DNA of 57,672 nt, from positions 1-57,672 of the forward strand of contig NZ_SOAP01000007.1 of NCBI RefSeq assembly GCF_004364805.1, written 5' to 3'. The DNA comes from Pelagimonas phthalicica. GTDB lineage: Bacteria > Pseudomonadota > Alphaproteobacteria > Rhodobacterales > Rhodobacteraceae. The translations under genes and the position numbers were made by a program. The notes under the pieces were generated by a model, which was not told the DNA's origin, did not search any database, and saw only the letters and a program-made list of their open reading frames with translations. This document shows positions 8,356-17,580 of this stretch, piece after piece; position 1 is the first letter of the stretch; each line of letters begins with the position of its first letter.

Positions 8356-10977
8356 CTATTCGCTGAATTCGTGGCCCGCTTCCGGATCATCAAGGCCCGA
8401 TACCTGCAGCGTTTCCCTGACGATAAGGTTAGGCAGGTCCATCCCGGCGAAATTCGGGCCATGCTGATTAATCCAGGCCAGGCAACCTTCCTTGTCCAGA
8501 TCGTCGCGCGCAATCTTCTCATACAAGGCCACCGCAGACATGCGGGAAAGCCCTAGTTCCATTAATGAGAGAAGCGTGATGCTGGAGACGCCAAACTCAA
8601 GCGCTATCCCGATGTCAAAGTCTTCATCAATCAGGTCCTCGCGCTCGGCTTCAGTCAAGAACAGGCGGAGGACATCCATATAGGCGGAAATATACTTCGG
8701 TGCCTTGAATCTTGCTGTCTCTTCCACCATGCTCATCGTTTCGCGAATGAGCACTGGAAGCTTGAACGATCTGTTGTTTCGTTGCTGATACTCTATACGC
8801 TTCCTGATAATTGCAGCCAAAGACAATCCTTTCAGCCACTCGACAACCACGAGCGCGTGCAGGGGAATGAGACTGTCTGGCAGGAAGACAGGATACAAAT
8901 TTGCGTTAATCCGTCGCATGACGGTGACGTACCTGTCGTACGCATCGACGCTTTCCGAAGGCGCGAGCAGCAGATTTTCGATATTGCCTTCGTACTTTCG
9001 AAAAGCTTCCAGCAAACGCTGCAGGCCCACCGCGCTGACGCCTGGATGTCTTACTAGAACATCCTGCGTAATATTGATCAGCGCCGAAATACCTTCGAGG
9101 CTTCTATCGAGTTTCCGGAGCGCATCTGGAGAATGCCGTTTCGCAAATGCGGCATCGGAAAGCGTACCAAGACGAATATATGTATTGAGGAGGTAAGCCC
9201 CGACCTGTTCGAATTCTTCGCCTTGCGCAAGATCGGCCAAAGAGTCGATGTTTCTGTTCTCAAGATACGCAGCCAGTTCATCGGTGGAAGATATAACGAC
9301 GTCAGTTTCTCTCTTGATCGGGTAGCGTGAGCGCTTCGGCACGCCGACGGGCCATGCTTTTTCATCCTTTGGATCGATACAGATAATATTGCCTTGGAAT
9401 TCGTTTCCCCAGCGACCGGCCCGTCCCGCGAGGTTCCAGAAGTCGTGCGGCTCCATCGGGTTCCCACGGCCCTTCCGGGGACCGCGCACAACGATGGTCC
9501 TGCAAGAGAGATTTACTCCTTCAATCAGCGTCGAGGTGCAGGCAAGAAATCTTATCTTGCCGTCGCGGAACAGCCTCTCAACCTCGGTGCGGATGAGAGA
9601 GGGCATGTTTCCATAGTGAAAAGCGACACCACGTTCGACCAGCGGCGCGAGCTGATAATTACGGTGGACCCCTTTGCGGGCCAGATCAGCCAGGTCCAGC
9701 AATTCCTGATCATCTGTCTTCTCCGAGCCTTCCAACTGGCTGATAAGGAGCGCGACGTCCTCCGCTTCAGCCGCGCCGTTGCAGTAAACCAGTGTGCCGC
9801 CGCGACCGCCTGCCGCCGCTGCGATAAACGCCAGCCTTTTTTTCAGGCCCGCAGGCTTGTTTGACAGTTTAAGCGTGCCCAGTGGTATGGGTGAATCGCC
9901 CCAGACAAGGTCCAGCGACCACTCCTTGGGCTTCCGAGGCACTTGCTCGGCTAGGATCACGTTCTGCAGAACGGTTGGCATATCGGTATTGACCGACGTT
10001 TTCGGCATATCGTTCGGCGCATCCTCAAGCAGTTCTCCGGGATTTTGTGTCGAAGGACTTACAAACACGACCTTCATCATCGGGTTCTGCCGAGACACCC
10101 GCTCGATTGCATCCTGCAGTATTACACCACGCTGATTGTCTCCGATCTTGTGCGCTTCATCAACAATGAGAAGGTCTACACTGAAGTCCTCCCCGAGAAG
10201 ATTGACAAGCAGGTGCAAACGCTCCTGCGTGAATACGAAGACGGCTTTCTTGTCTCCCGTCGTAGATGAGAAATAAACTTCCGTCAGCGGTAGCGACGTG
10301 ATCTCGATGCCGGTGTCCGACTGACATAGCTCCTTCAGACTGAGTTCAATCTCACTCACCAAAGCCCGGGTTGGGGCAAGGTAAACGGCGATCTTTGTCT
10401 TGCTCGTGCGAACGTGATCGAGCAGCCACTGCAAAACGAGGTAAGTTTTTCCGGACGCGGTTGGCGCGGACGCTGAAAGCCAGCCGGCGCCGGAAGAGGC
10501 GCCCGCCCATAGTTCTTTCTGAAAATCGTTGACGCCTATCCATTTTCCGCTCGATTCAAGGAGTATCGAGTCCTCGAAACGTCTTCTGTTGGCTTCAAGG
10601 CGCATCGACACGCCCAGTCTGCCCTCAAGATCGGGAGCGATCCGGTTTCGCAGTATTGCCAGCTCGACGGACCTGCGATTGGACAGCTTTTCGAGGAGGA
10701 CAGCCCCCGCATCCCGCACTTCCGGCGAAGTTTCGAGTGTGACGGCAGCGGTTGCGATCCGCAGCGCCGCCTCCTGATGCGTTCGTTCGGTTGATCTGGC
10801 CAAAAGGCTTCCGGCCAAAAGAAGCTGCTGCCAGTCAAAGCTCTTCTTTGGGTCAGCGGATTCATGGATTGCGTCCAGATTTGTTATCTCAGTCGCCACT
10901 GTGATCTGAGTCAACCTGATAATATCATCACGAAGCGCCTCACCCGACAGCCAATCAAAGAGTTCGGTATCTTTCAT
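8356..10977 (-). CDS. hamB: HamB, superfamily 2 helicase of the Hachiman defence system
   Basis: The 873-residue helicase has Walker A APTASGKT (171-178), motif Ia APTRAL (201-206), the DEAH box (273-276) and a C-terminal motif VI in NLAGRAGRWG. In Hachiman, HamB senses foreign or damaged DNA and releases the nuclease HamA to degrade DNA. Its ATG overlaps the hamA stop as ATGA, showing tight coupling. Length agrees with known HamB proteins. The call rests on both the helicase motifs and the neighbouring DUF1837 gene. Base composition is lower in GC than the flanking transfer genes, as expected for a moved defence cassette. Confidence 0.9.
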   Translation of the reverse strand: MKDTELFDWLSGEALRDDIIRLTQITVATEITNLDAIHESADPKKSFDWQQLLLAGSLLARSTERTHQEAALRIATAAVTLETSPEVRDAGAVLLEKLSNRRSVELAILRNRIAPDLEGRLGVSMRLEANRRRFEDSILLESSGKWIGVNDFQKELWAGASSGAGWLSASAPTASGKTYLVLQWLLDHVRTSKTKIAVYLAPTRALVSEIELSLKELCQSDTGIEITSLPLTEVYFSSTTGDKKAVFVFTQERLHLLVNLLGEDFSVDLLIVDEAHKIGDNQRGVILQDAIERVSRQNPMMKVVFVSPSTQNPGELLEDAPNDMPKTSVNTDMPTVLQNVILAEQVPRKPKEWSLDLVWGDSPIPLGTLKLSNKPAGLKKRLAFIAAAAGGRGGTLVYCNGAAEAEDVALLISQLEGSEKTDDQELLDLADLARKGVHRNYQLAPLVERGVAFHYGNMPSLIRTEVERLFRDGKIRFLACTSTLIEGVNLSCRTIVVRGPRKGRGNPMEPHDFWNLAGRAGRWGNEFQGNIICIDPKDEKAWPVGVPKRSRYPIKRETDVVISSTDELAAYLENRNIDSLADLAQGEEFEQVGAYLLNTYIRLGTLSDAAFAKRHSPDALRKLDRSLEGISALINITQDVLVRHPGVSAVGLQRLLEAFRKYEGNIENLLLAPSESVDAYDRYVTVMRRINANLYPVFLPDSLIPLHALVVVEWLKGLSLAAIIRKRIEYQQRNNRSFKLPVLIRETMSMVEETARFKAPKYISAYMDVLRLFLTEAEREDLIDEDFDIGIALEFGVSSITLLSLMELGLSRMSAVALYEKIARDDLDKEGCLAWINQHGPNFAGMDLPNLIVRETLQVSGLDDPEAGHEFSE

Positions 10978-11921
10978 TTCTTAATACCCAGCGCCTTAAG
11001 GAACGATGCGCGAAACCCATCCGCCGAAGGCACTGGCACACAGAAAAACTGAATGTCGAATTTGTCGAGTTTCTCCACCGATAGTCTGTTCTTTACATTC
11101 TTCACCCATTTTTCCATTTCGTCATTCGCCGCCTTCAGGATGTCCTCCCCGATGCCTTTTGCATCATCTTTCGGATAGAAATCCGCATCGAAGGCGATAA
11201 GCGCGATCCCGCAATATTCGACCCTGTTCGATAGCGGTGAGGTTCGGTCGAAATATTTCCGGAATGCGGCCGTAAGTTCCGGATCACTGAGATCGGCTTT
11301 GTCGCTGAGGAGCACGAGATCCCGCTCGCGATCAGCGCCTTCGTGGTCCGTCTCCACGAGGAAAGGGGCAAGTGATGAAAGGCAATCTCTTATGGCCGCT
11401 GTAGGGTCGCCATACACCTTTGACTCGCCCCAGAAAAGTTTGAGAAGGCCGTTTTCGTTTACGGAAGCATAGACGCCGTCCGCACCATGATAGTGCATGT
11501 GAGAGTCGGTCTTAAGGTCCATCTTACAGAGCACCTGAGGAACCTTGAGAAAGCGCTCTGCGAGTAGGAAGAGCAGCATCTCGCCGCCTTCGCCAGTATT
11601 GGCAAGGTCCGTAAAAGTGCCGATTGCCTCGTGGTGCAGGGCTGCAACCGCGCTTCCGGACTTGAATCTGGCGTCCCGCGCCCGCGCATCATCCAACCGC
11701 GATTTCGGGACGGCATAATCGATAATTGAGTTGCGCATAAATTCCGCAAGACGCTCCGGCTTGACGCGTCCGTTCCCATCCACAGTCAGGCAATGACAGT
11801 GGAGACGGGCCACGCAATCTTTCAAGAGCACGTCCCGTTTAACAAGCTGGAGATGAACACCCAACTCTTCTGGATCGCCCGAAACTATATTAACCAAATC
11901 TTCTGGAAGTACTTGAGTCAG
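10974..11921 (-). CDS. hamA: HamA (DUF1837), nuclease of the Hachiman defence system
   Basis: The protein matches DUF1837: GEGGEMLLFLLAERFL, then KMDLKTDSHMHYHGADGVY, then LFWGESK. The Asp in GADGVY and the Glu and Lys of ESK are candidate residues of a PD-(D/E)xK-like active site. It should be a DNA nuclease held inactive by HamB. I place the start at a CTG (11921) because a consensus AGGAGG (rc of 11928-11933) ends 6 bases upstream; the first common start codon in frame is TTG at 11897, about 30 bases after that site and with no good site of its own. From CTG the protein has 315 residues, from TTG 307. The family call is firm, the start is not. Confidence 0.9.
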   Translation of the reverse strand: MTQVLPEDLVNIVSGDPEELGVHLQLVKRDVLLKDCVARLHCHCLTVDGNGRVKPERLAEFMRNSIIDYAVPKSRLDDARARDARFKSGSAVAALHHEAIGTFTDLANTGEGGEMLLFLLAERFLKVPQVLCKMDLKTDSHMHYHGADGVYASVNENGLLKLFWGESKVYGDPTAAIRDCLSSLAPFLVETDHEGADRERDLVLLSDKADLSDPELTAAFRKYFDRTSPLSNRVEYCGIALIAFDADFYPKDDAKGIGEDILKAANDEMEKWVKNVKNRLSVEKLDKFDIQFFCVPVPSADGFRASFLKALGIKK

Positions 11922-11927
11922 TGGTCG

Positions 11928-11936
11928 CCTCCTTTC
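11928..11936 (-). promoter_or_regulatory. Ribosome binding site that points to a CTG start for hamA
   Basis: The minus strand reads GAAAGGAGG, an ideal Shine-Dalgarno sequence, 6 bases before CTG and 30 bases before TTG in the hamA frame. There is no ATG or GTG in between in frame. A CTG start would be unusual. Confidence 0.55.
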
Positions 11937-12179
11937 GTTTTAGGGTGGTTGTGCCGACCCCGCTGCTGCTCGCATAGAGAGTATCATACGTAATTCAAAT
12001 AGTTAGGTTTTTCTTCGCGCTGCGGTCAAAGAAATTGTGCGATACTCCTTCAACGCCCCAAGGTCCGGAGTGTCACCGCTGCCCGTTGATAATACGTCAG
12101 CTGTCTCCTTTTGGCGTGAACGCTACACTTCGCCTTGCGGAAGTTCAGTTCAGCGTTGCAAACGGCTGCATCGCGCCGT

Positions 12180-13178
12180 CTATGTCGGTAGTTTTCTCGA
12201 CCCCGGCAGATAGAACTCCGTAATCCCCCGCTTCCCCTCGGCCCGCCCGAGCTGGACGATCACATCGATGGATTTCCGGATGTATTCCCGAACCTCGGCA
12301 AAGGTCAGTGGTGTGCCGGCCTGCAGCACCATGATCGCCAGTCGATCGATTGCGAGTTCTGCGGTTTCCGCGTGGATGGTGGAAACCGACCCGCCATGGC
12401 CGGTGTTGATGGCCTCGAGGTAGGTCAGGGCCTCGGCACCGCGCAGCTCGCCGACGATGATCCGGTCAGGTCGCATACGGAGGGAGGCTTGAAGGAGAGC
12501 GTTGGCGCTGCGTTGCGAACCGGCACCGCGGTCGGCAAGGAGGGCGACGGTGTTGGGCTGGCCGGGGAAGAGCTCAAAAGCGTCTTCGATGGTGATCAGC
12601 CGCTCGTGCTCGCTCACATGGGTCAGGAGGTGGCGGGCGAACGTGGTCTTCCCGGTCGAGGTGCCGCCGCTGATCAGGACGTTGAGCCGCGCCTCGACCA
12701 GAGTCTGCAGCGCGGCCTCAAGGTTCTCCTCCGCTAGACTGGCGATGTTTTTCATCTTCTCCGCGCGGAGGGCGTCGAGCGAGACGGCCTTGCCGAAGAG
12801 ATAAGCCGGGGCGTAGTCCCTAATGCTGCCAGAGGCGAAGAGGCGAATGGTGATCGAGGCACCGCGATCGATGGCGGGCGGCACGGCGACCTGGACCCGA
12901 AGCGGGCGGCCCGCATATTCCACCTTGCCGGAGACGAGGGGGTTCTTTTCAGAGACGCGGGCCTTGGCATCGCCGACGATGGTCTGGGCCATGTTGAGGG
13001 CTGTGGTCCGATCCACGGTCTGACCTTCGTGGCGCATGCTGGCATCCCCCGCGACCTCGAGCCAGACCTTGCCGTCGGGGTTGATCGCGATCTCGACCAC
13101 GTCGTCACGCCGCAGGAGATCGCGGAACGGGTCGAGATAACGCTCGAGGTATGAGGCTGGCGAGGCCTGATCCATCAA
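12180..13178 (-). CDS. virB11: VirB11 ATPase of the conjugation system
   Basis: The 332-residue hexameric traffic ATPase has Walker A GGTSTGKT (171-178), Walker B region RIIVGELRGAEA and the His box GHGGSVSTIHAET. It powers pilus assembly and substrate passage at the inner membrane. It is the last gene of the minus-strand virB operon, 79 bases after virB10. Downstream lies the cargo block with Hachiman, separated by about 260 bases with no gene. Two ATG codons lie in tandem at the start; either would serve. Motifs and position make the assignment secure. Confidence 0.94.
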   Translation of the reverse strand: MMDQASPASYLERYLDPFRDLLRRDDVVEIAINPDGKVWLEVAGDASMRHEGQTVDRTTALNMAQTIVGDAKARVSEKNPLVSGKVEYAGRPLRVQVAVPPAIDRGASITIRLFASGSIRDYAPAYLFGKAVSLDALRAEKMKNIASLAEENLEAALQTLVEARLNVLISGGTSTGKTTFARHLLTHVSEHERLITIEDAFELFPGQPNTVALLADRGAGSQRSANALLQASLRMRPDRIIVGELRGAEALTYLEAINTGHGGSVSTIHAETAELAIDRLAIMVLQAGTPLTFAEVREYIRKSIDVIVQLGRAEGKRGITEFYLPGSRKLPT

Positions 13179-13257
13179 TTCGGTGATTCCGGTAATATTG
13201 AACCTGGTTTCGCTGCCTCTCGCCTGCGGCTCGAACGCGAAACCTGATGCTTCTTTT

Positions 13258-14700
13258 TCATTGTGAACCGGAACCCCCGTAGATCACCACATCCCGGTCC
13301 ACGAGCACGGTGACCGAGGCGCCCTGATCGACATAGATCGTCGGCGCGATCGAGACCTGATCGGCGATGACCGACCCGACAGCGTCCTGCAGGTCGCTGC
13401 TGACATCGCCCAGGACAATGCTTGTCGTCTCGTTGTTGGCACTCTCCGCCGCCACGGCAGGCGCCGCCCCGATCACGGAAATCAGCGCCGCCCCGCCGAA
13501 GCGCTCGGCAAACTTGGTGTCGACGAGACCAGTGAGGCCCGAGCGGCCAAGCTGGTCGCCGCCCACAGCGGCGATTTCCATCGAGGTGCCGTCCGGGGTC
13601 AGGACGCGGGTCCAGAGGATCAGGATGCGCTTCTGGTGCATTTCGATCCCGGAGCGGTATTGGCCAAAAAGGCGGGAGCCCCGGGGGATCAGGATCCGGT
13701 CCCCGGAAAACGCCGGGACCGGCTCGGAGACGACCGCGACCACGGAGCCCGGCAGGTCGCTGTTTATAGCGGTCTGGAGCGCCGCCTGGATGACGGACCC
13801 TTGCGTCAGCGTGCGTTCGGGATGGGTGAGGCGGGCAGCTTCTTGCACTTCGAGTGGGCGCGCGCTTTGCAGGAACGCCTCATTGCCCGAGAGTACCGGG
13901 CCCCCGGTTCCAGCGGCAGCAGGATCGGCGACCGCCGCGCCACTTTGGCCACCACGGGGACCGTCAGCGTAGACCACGGCGGGGGATTTGATTTGCGCGG
14001 TCAGAAGCTCTTTGGCGACCTGTTCGGCCTCGCGCTGGCGCTGCTCCTCTTCCTGGCGTCGGCGTTCTTCGAGAAGGCGCTGATCGGCAATCAGACCCTC
14101 GCGGTCGAGCTCGGCCTCGAGCCCCTCGCGCTGCGCGCGTTCGGCATCCAGCATGGCCTGCAAACCTTCGATGCGGGTCTCGGTCTGGCGCTGCAGATTG
14201 GCCAGCTCGGTTTCCTTTGCGGCGAGCGTTGCTTCGAGCGCGGCCTTTTGCTCGTCGAATGCTTCCCGAAGATCTGAGACGGCGGACTGGATTTCCGAGT
14301 TGCGGGCGGCCTGGCTGGCGGCCAGCGCCTCGCGCAGCTTGGCGATCTCGGCCAACACTTCGGCGCTCGGCTCAGGTGCTGGCGCCGCAGGCACCTCGAG
14401 CGCTTCCTCGACGGCGATCAGCGCGTCGTTGACCCGTTGCTCGGTCTCGTCAGGCGGAAATTCCAGCCGCCCGCCGGTGCCGGGGCGGCGGTCCTGGAAG
14501 GTCTCGACATCGGAGGTCTCAAGTGCGCTGTCACCTTCCTGCAGACCAGTGGCCAGGAAATACGCGACCCCGGCGCCGCCAAGGGCGAGGGCCGCGGCGA
14601 GCGCACCGACCCCGAGGCTGTTGCCCCGGCGTCCGGATTTTCCACGCTGGTTGAACTGGTCGAGGCGGTCCTGCAGATCGGGAGGGGTTTGATCGGCCAT
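13258..14700 (-). CDS. virB10: VirB10/TrbI-like channel protein
   Basis: The 480-residue protein has a short cytoplasmic head, one membrane helix (about residues 28-50), a long coiled-coil and Gln/Glu-rich linker (about 100-235), and a C-terminal beta-barrel region including SVIQAALQTAINSDLPG, VAVVSEPVPAF and LIPRGSRLFGQYRSG, which is typical of VirB10. It spans both membranes and forms the gate of the core complex with VirB7 and VirB9. The start follows the virB9 stop by 2 bases. The long coiled coil is within the range seen in this family. Confidence 0.94.
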   Translation of the reverse strand: MADQTPPDLQDRLDQFNQRGKSGRRGNSLGVGALAAALALGGAGVAYFLATGLQEGDSALETSDVETFQDRRPGTGGRLEFPPDETEQRVNDALIAVEEALEVPAAPAPEPSAEVLAEIAKLREALAASQAARNSEIQSAVSDLREAFDEQKAALEATLAAKETELANLQRQTETRIEGLQAMLDAERAQREGLEAELDREGLIADQRLLEERRRQEEEQRQREAEQVAKELLTAQIKSPAVVYADGPRGGQSGAAVADPAAAGTGGPVLSGNEAFLQSARPLEVQEAARLTHPERTLTQGSVIQAALQTAINSDLPGSVVAVVSEPVPAFSGDRILIPRGSRLFGQYRSGIEMHQKRILILWTRVLTPDGTSMEIAAVGGDQLGRSGLTGLVDTKFAERFGGAALISVIGAAPAVAAESANNETTSIVLGDVSSDLQDAVGSVIADQVSIAPTIYVDQGASVTVLVDRDVVIYGGSGSQ

Positions 14701-14702
14701 GG

Positions 14703-15425
14703 TCAGTTGCTCACGTAGATCGCGCTTTCGTCGCGCCAGGCGCAGATCGCCTCGTCGCCGATGCGCAGCGTCCAGTAGGTGTTCACCCCGAGCACCCGGA
14801 CCGTGTTGCCCTGCTGGGTCCAGTTGACCGTCCGCTCGCGACCCTGGTCATCGGCCTTGAAGAGGGCGGGCTGGCGACTGTTCTCCGGGAAGACGAAATA
14901 CGTGTAGCGCCCGTCGTCGTAGATATGGCTGGGGCGGAAATCACCTTCGCCCGAGACGCGGTAGTTGTAGTTCCGCGGAGCCTCATAGCCCTTGGGCTGG
15001 GTGGCACCCGCCGCGCGGCGTTCCTCGTCGGGGTAGCGGAAGCGCACCTCGAAGAACATACCAGTGCGGTTCGGGATCGAACCCTCGCGCAGGTGGAAGG
15101 AATAGGTGCGGCGGTTGGTGATCACCGTCATGTTGGTCGAGGCATTGGCCACATGCGGTTTGATCGTGAGAACATTGCCGAGCTCGGGGATCGGATCGAC
15201 CTGGAAGCTCTCGGTGTCGCCGACAATGACCGCCTCGAACCTCTCCCCGGCCCCGAAATGAATCGTGGTCGAATGCCGCAAGTCAGTTTCGATCCGGTAG
15301 ACCTGGTTTTCATTGTAGACGGCAGTGCGGATGCGGATATCGAGCGGGCCGCCTTGTGGCGTGGCTTCGGCGGATGCGGCAACGGGCATGGCAAGCGCCA
15401 GGAGGAGCGCAGGTAGAGATCTCAT
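14703..15425 (-). CDS. virB9: VirB9/TrbG-like outer-membrane core protein
   Basis: The 240-residue protein begins with a clear signal peptide (cleavage probably after AASA, near residue 19). The body shows VirB9 features: VYRIETDLRHSTTIHFGAGE, the central TVITNRRTYSFHLREG, and a C-terminal domain with FRPSHIYDDGRYTYFVFPEN. It forms the periplasmic and outer-membrane core with VirB7 and VirB10. Genes on both sides are packed within a few bases, consistent with one polycistronic mRNA. Confidence 0.94.
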   Translation of the reverse strand: MRSLPALLLALAMPVAASAEATPQGGPLDIRIRTAVYNENQVYRIETDLRHSTTIHFGAGERFEAVIVGDTESFQVDPIPELGNVLTIKPHVANASTNMTVITNRRTYSFHLREGSIPNRTGMFFEVRFRYPDEERRAAGATQPKGYEAPRNYNYRVSGEGDFRPSHIYDDGRYTYFVFPENSRQPALFKADDQGRERTVNWTQQGNTVRVLGVNTYWTLRIGDEAICAWRDESAIYVSN

Positions 15426-15430
15426 TTAGG

Positions 15431-16111
15431 TCAGTTCTCCAGGGTCTCGGCGTCGACGCGGTAGGAGGTCACCACGAAGCCCAAGGGGTTGGCCCAGACG
15501 TCCTGAAGGCGCTGGCGGGTTTCGGGTTGGAAGTCGTAACCGACAGTGGCGACGTAAGACCGAGTGACGGTGCGGGTATCGCGGGGACGGCGCAGCGTGC
15601 GGGTGAAACGGACCTGGGCCACGCCGCGCTCGATCTGGTTCACCGACTTGATCACCACCTCGATCTTGGCGTCACGGCCATAGACGGTAATCGGGTAGTC
15701 TTCGTTGGTGGAGGACCAGAGATCGCGCAGCGTGCGCGCGGCGTCGCCATCCGAACGGTCGAGCACCGAGTTGATGCGTTGCTCGCCATCGGTCAGGTCA
15801 TAAGTTTCCCGATCATCGACATAGGCCACGAGATTGGCCTGGATGATGGCATCGCTTTCCGAGAGTGTCAGCGCCTGGACGGCGGCGACCCGGTCCATTT
15901 CGCCGGTTTCCTTGTCGACCACGACCACGAAGGTTTCGGTCGTCTTGAGCGGAAAGAGGCTCGCGCCGGCGACCATGCCGGCCACGCCGACCAGCACACC
16001 GGCCGCCGCGACCAACCACGCGAAGCGCTCGCGCCGTCTTGGCCCGTAGATGAAATCCGCCTCAAAAGCATCGCGATCGGGCGCGGGGGAACTGGTCACA
16101 AGCTTCTTCAA
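15431..16111 (-). CDS. virB8: VirB8-like inner-membrane assembly protein
   Basis: The 226-residue protein has a short cytoplasmic N-terminus, a single membrane helix (about residues 32-53: WLVAAAGVLVGVAGMVAGAS) and a periplasmic domain with the VirB8 pattern of an alpha+beta cone fold, for example VYGRDAKIEVVIKSVNQIE and NPLGFVVTSYRVDAETL at the end. It nucleates assembly of the channel. It lies between virB6 and virB9, the usual order. Confidence 0.92.
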   Translation of the reverse strand: MKKLVTSSPAPDRDAFEADFIYGPRRRERFAWLVAAAGVLVGVAGMVAGASLFPLKTTETFVVVVDKETGEMDRVAAVQALTLSESDAIIQANLVAYVDDRETYDLTDGEQRINSVLDRSDGDAARTLRDLWSSTNEDYPITVYGRDAKIEVVIKSVNQIERGVAQVRFTRTLRRPRDTRTVTRSYVATVGYDFQPETRQRLQDVWANPLGFVVTSYRVDAETLEN

Positions 16112-16128
16112 GTCAATCGTCTTTCACA

Positions 16129-17142
16129 TCAGGGTTTGCGGAAGGCCTTGGCGGCGGAGAGAAGCGCGCCGGGGCTTTGCCGGATCATCTCGCCGGTTTT
16201 GACCACGCCCGCATTGGCCATCTGGTTCAGCTCGTGCGGAGACTTGCCGGTGACGAGGCGGGAGGTCGCGCCGGTGCCATACTGGCGCGTGTTCACGAAG
16301 CCCTGACGCGCGAGGCCGGTCAGACCCACGGCGTTGGAGGCAATGCCCACGACGCCGGTGAGGTTGGAGGCGATGTAGGGGACCGAGGCCATGATCCCGG
16401 CGCTGAGGATCAGGATGACGAGGAAGGGCAGGATGAGGCTGACGGTCTCGACATCACCCGGATCGGCGGAGGCGTCCCCGATGGCCTCGGCGATGGCGAC
16501 AATGATGCCTGCGGCCCCGGCGGCGGCGACCGGCATGAGCGCATAGCCGATGGTGGCGCGGGTCCAGGCCTCAAAAAGCGACTGGGTTGGTTTGAACAGC
16601 GAAGTCACGATCATGAAGGGGGCGATCACGATCATCAGCGCGAACACAATGCGGGCGAAGGCGATGATCCCGGCGGTGACGGCGGCAAAGACGGCTGAAA
16701 GGACGAAGAAGATCGCGCCCAGGACCGCCCCGAAGACCCAGCCCGCCCGGTCGCCGATCGTGTCGCCATAGGCGGTGATGCGGGCGACCATGTTGTCGAG
16801 GCTCTCATAGACCCCGGCCTCATCGCCCGAGCCGGTGAGCGCGAGGATCGAGGCCCCGACGGAGTCGGGCACGCGCGTGACGATGTCATAGATGACGCTG
16901 AAATTATCCCAACTCTGCGCGAATATGCCCACGAGCGCCACCTTCATCCCGAAGGCAAAGCCGGTGCCGAAGGGCAGGGGGCGGAGTTGCATGACCGCGT
17001 TGATCCCGAGGAGCACGACGAGGAGCGCGGCCCCGGCCGAGATCACGTCGCCGACAGCGCCTGCCGAAGAGACAAAGCCGTCCTGCGCCACAGTGTCTAC
17101 CGCGGCGTCGACCTGTCCCAGTATGTCGCGAATTACTCCCAT
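16129..17142 (-). CDS. virB6: VirB6/TrbL-like polytopic membrane protein
   Basis: The 337-residue protein has about six hydrophobic segments, among them AGAALLVVLLGINAVMQL, VFGAVLGAIFFVLSAVFAAV and LILPFLVILILSAGIMAS. It also has the central loop and C-terminal tail usual for VirB6. It forms part of the inner-membrane pore. It sits between the small exported protein gene and virB8. The C-terminal 60 residues are hydrophilic, as in many alphaproteobacterial VirB6 proteins. Confidence 0.92.
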   Translation of the reverse strand: MGVIRDILGQVDAAVDTVAQDGFVSSAGAVGDVISAGAALLVVLLGINAVMQLRPLPFGTGFAFGMKVALVGIFAQSWDNFSVIYDIVTRVPDSVGASILALTGSGDEAGVYESLDNMVARITAYGDTIGDRAGWVFGAVLGAIFFVLSAVFAAVTAGIIAFARIVFALMIVIAPFMIVTSLFKPTQSLFEAWTRATIGYALMPVAAAGAAGIIVAIAEAIGDASADPGDVETVSLILPFLVILILSAGIMASVPYIASNLTGVVGIASNAVGLTGLARQGFVNTRQYGTGATSRLVTGKSPHELNQMANAGVVKTGEMIRQSPGALLSAAKAFRKP

Positions 17143-17580
17143 CTATTCCGCACAGACCTCCACGACCTGAGCCTCGAGCGCGTCGGCCTGCGCGTAGAGA
17201 TCGAGCACCTTGAACGGCAGACGCGGGTTGTCCGAGGTCTGGAACCGGGGCATGGCGTCAAGCGCTTGGTCCCAGGTGAAGTCGCCCAGCAGGCAGGTAC
17301 AGCTCTCCGAGGCGAGCGCCTCTTCAGCGATCAGGATACGCAGAATCGCGCGGTAACCATTGCGAAGGTATGCGGTCTCGGCCAGATCGATGGGCGGTTT
17401 CGGGACCCGGCATGCGTCGGCCTGGTCCCGCGCGATGGCCATCGAGTTGAAGGTCGTGTCGCCGGAGGGATCTGTGCTCGGGGTCTGGGCCAACGCAACA
17501 CTGGGCAGGGTACTCACGACAAGTGCGGCGAAGCAAAGAGACCGAATTGATGCCAAGCTGTGAGTCATGGTTTGCCTCAT
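17143..17580 (-). CDS. Small exported protein within the virB operon (unknown)
   Basis: The 145-residue product has a signal peptide (FAALVVSTLPSVALAQ) and a mature region of about 110 residues that contains a CTC pair in SESCTCLLGDFTWDQALDA and other cysteines near its ends, so disulfides in the periplasm are likely. The ATG overlaps the virB5 stop as ATGA; a second in-frame ATG four codons on is equally possible. I recognise no named family. Its place between virB5 and virB6 suggests a periplasmic accessory of the channel or an entry-exclusion protein, but that is inference from position only. Confidence 0.7.
   Translation of the reverse strand: MRQTMTHSLASIRSLCFAALVVSTLPSVALAQTPSTDPSGDTTFNSMAIARDQADACRVPKPPIDLAETAYLRNGYRAILRILIAEEALASESCTCLLGDFTWDQALDAMPRFQTSDNPRLPFKVLDLYAQADALEAQVVEVCAE

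Noticed and set aside
12035-12223. Small plus-strand frame downstream of virB11
   Set aside because: No ribosome site, no family, and it overlaps the end of virB11 on the other strand.
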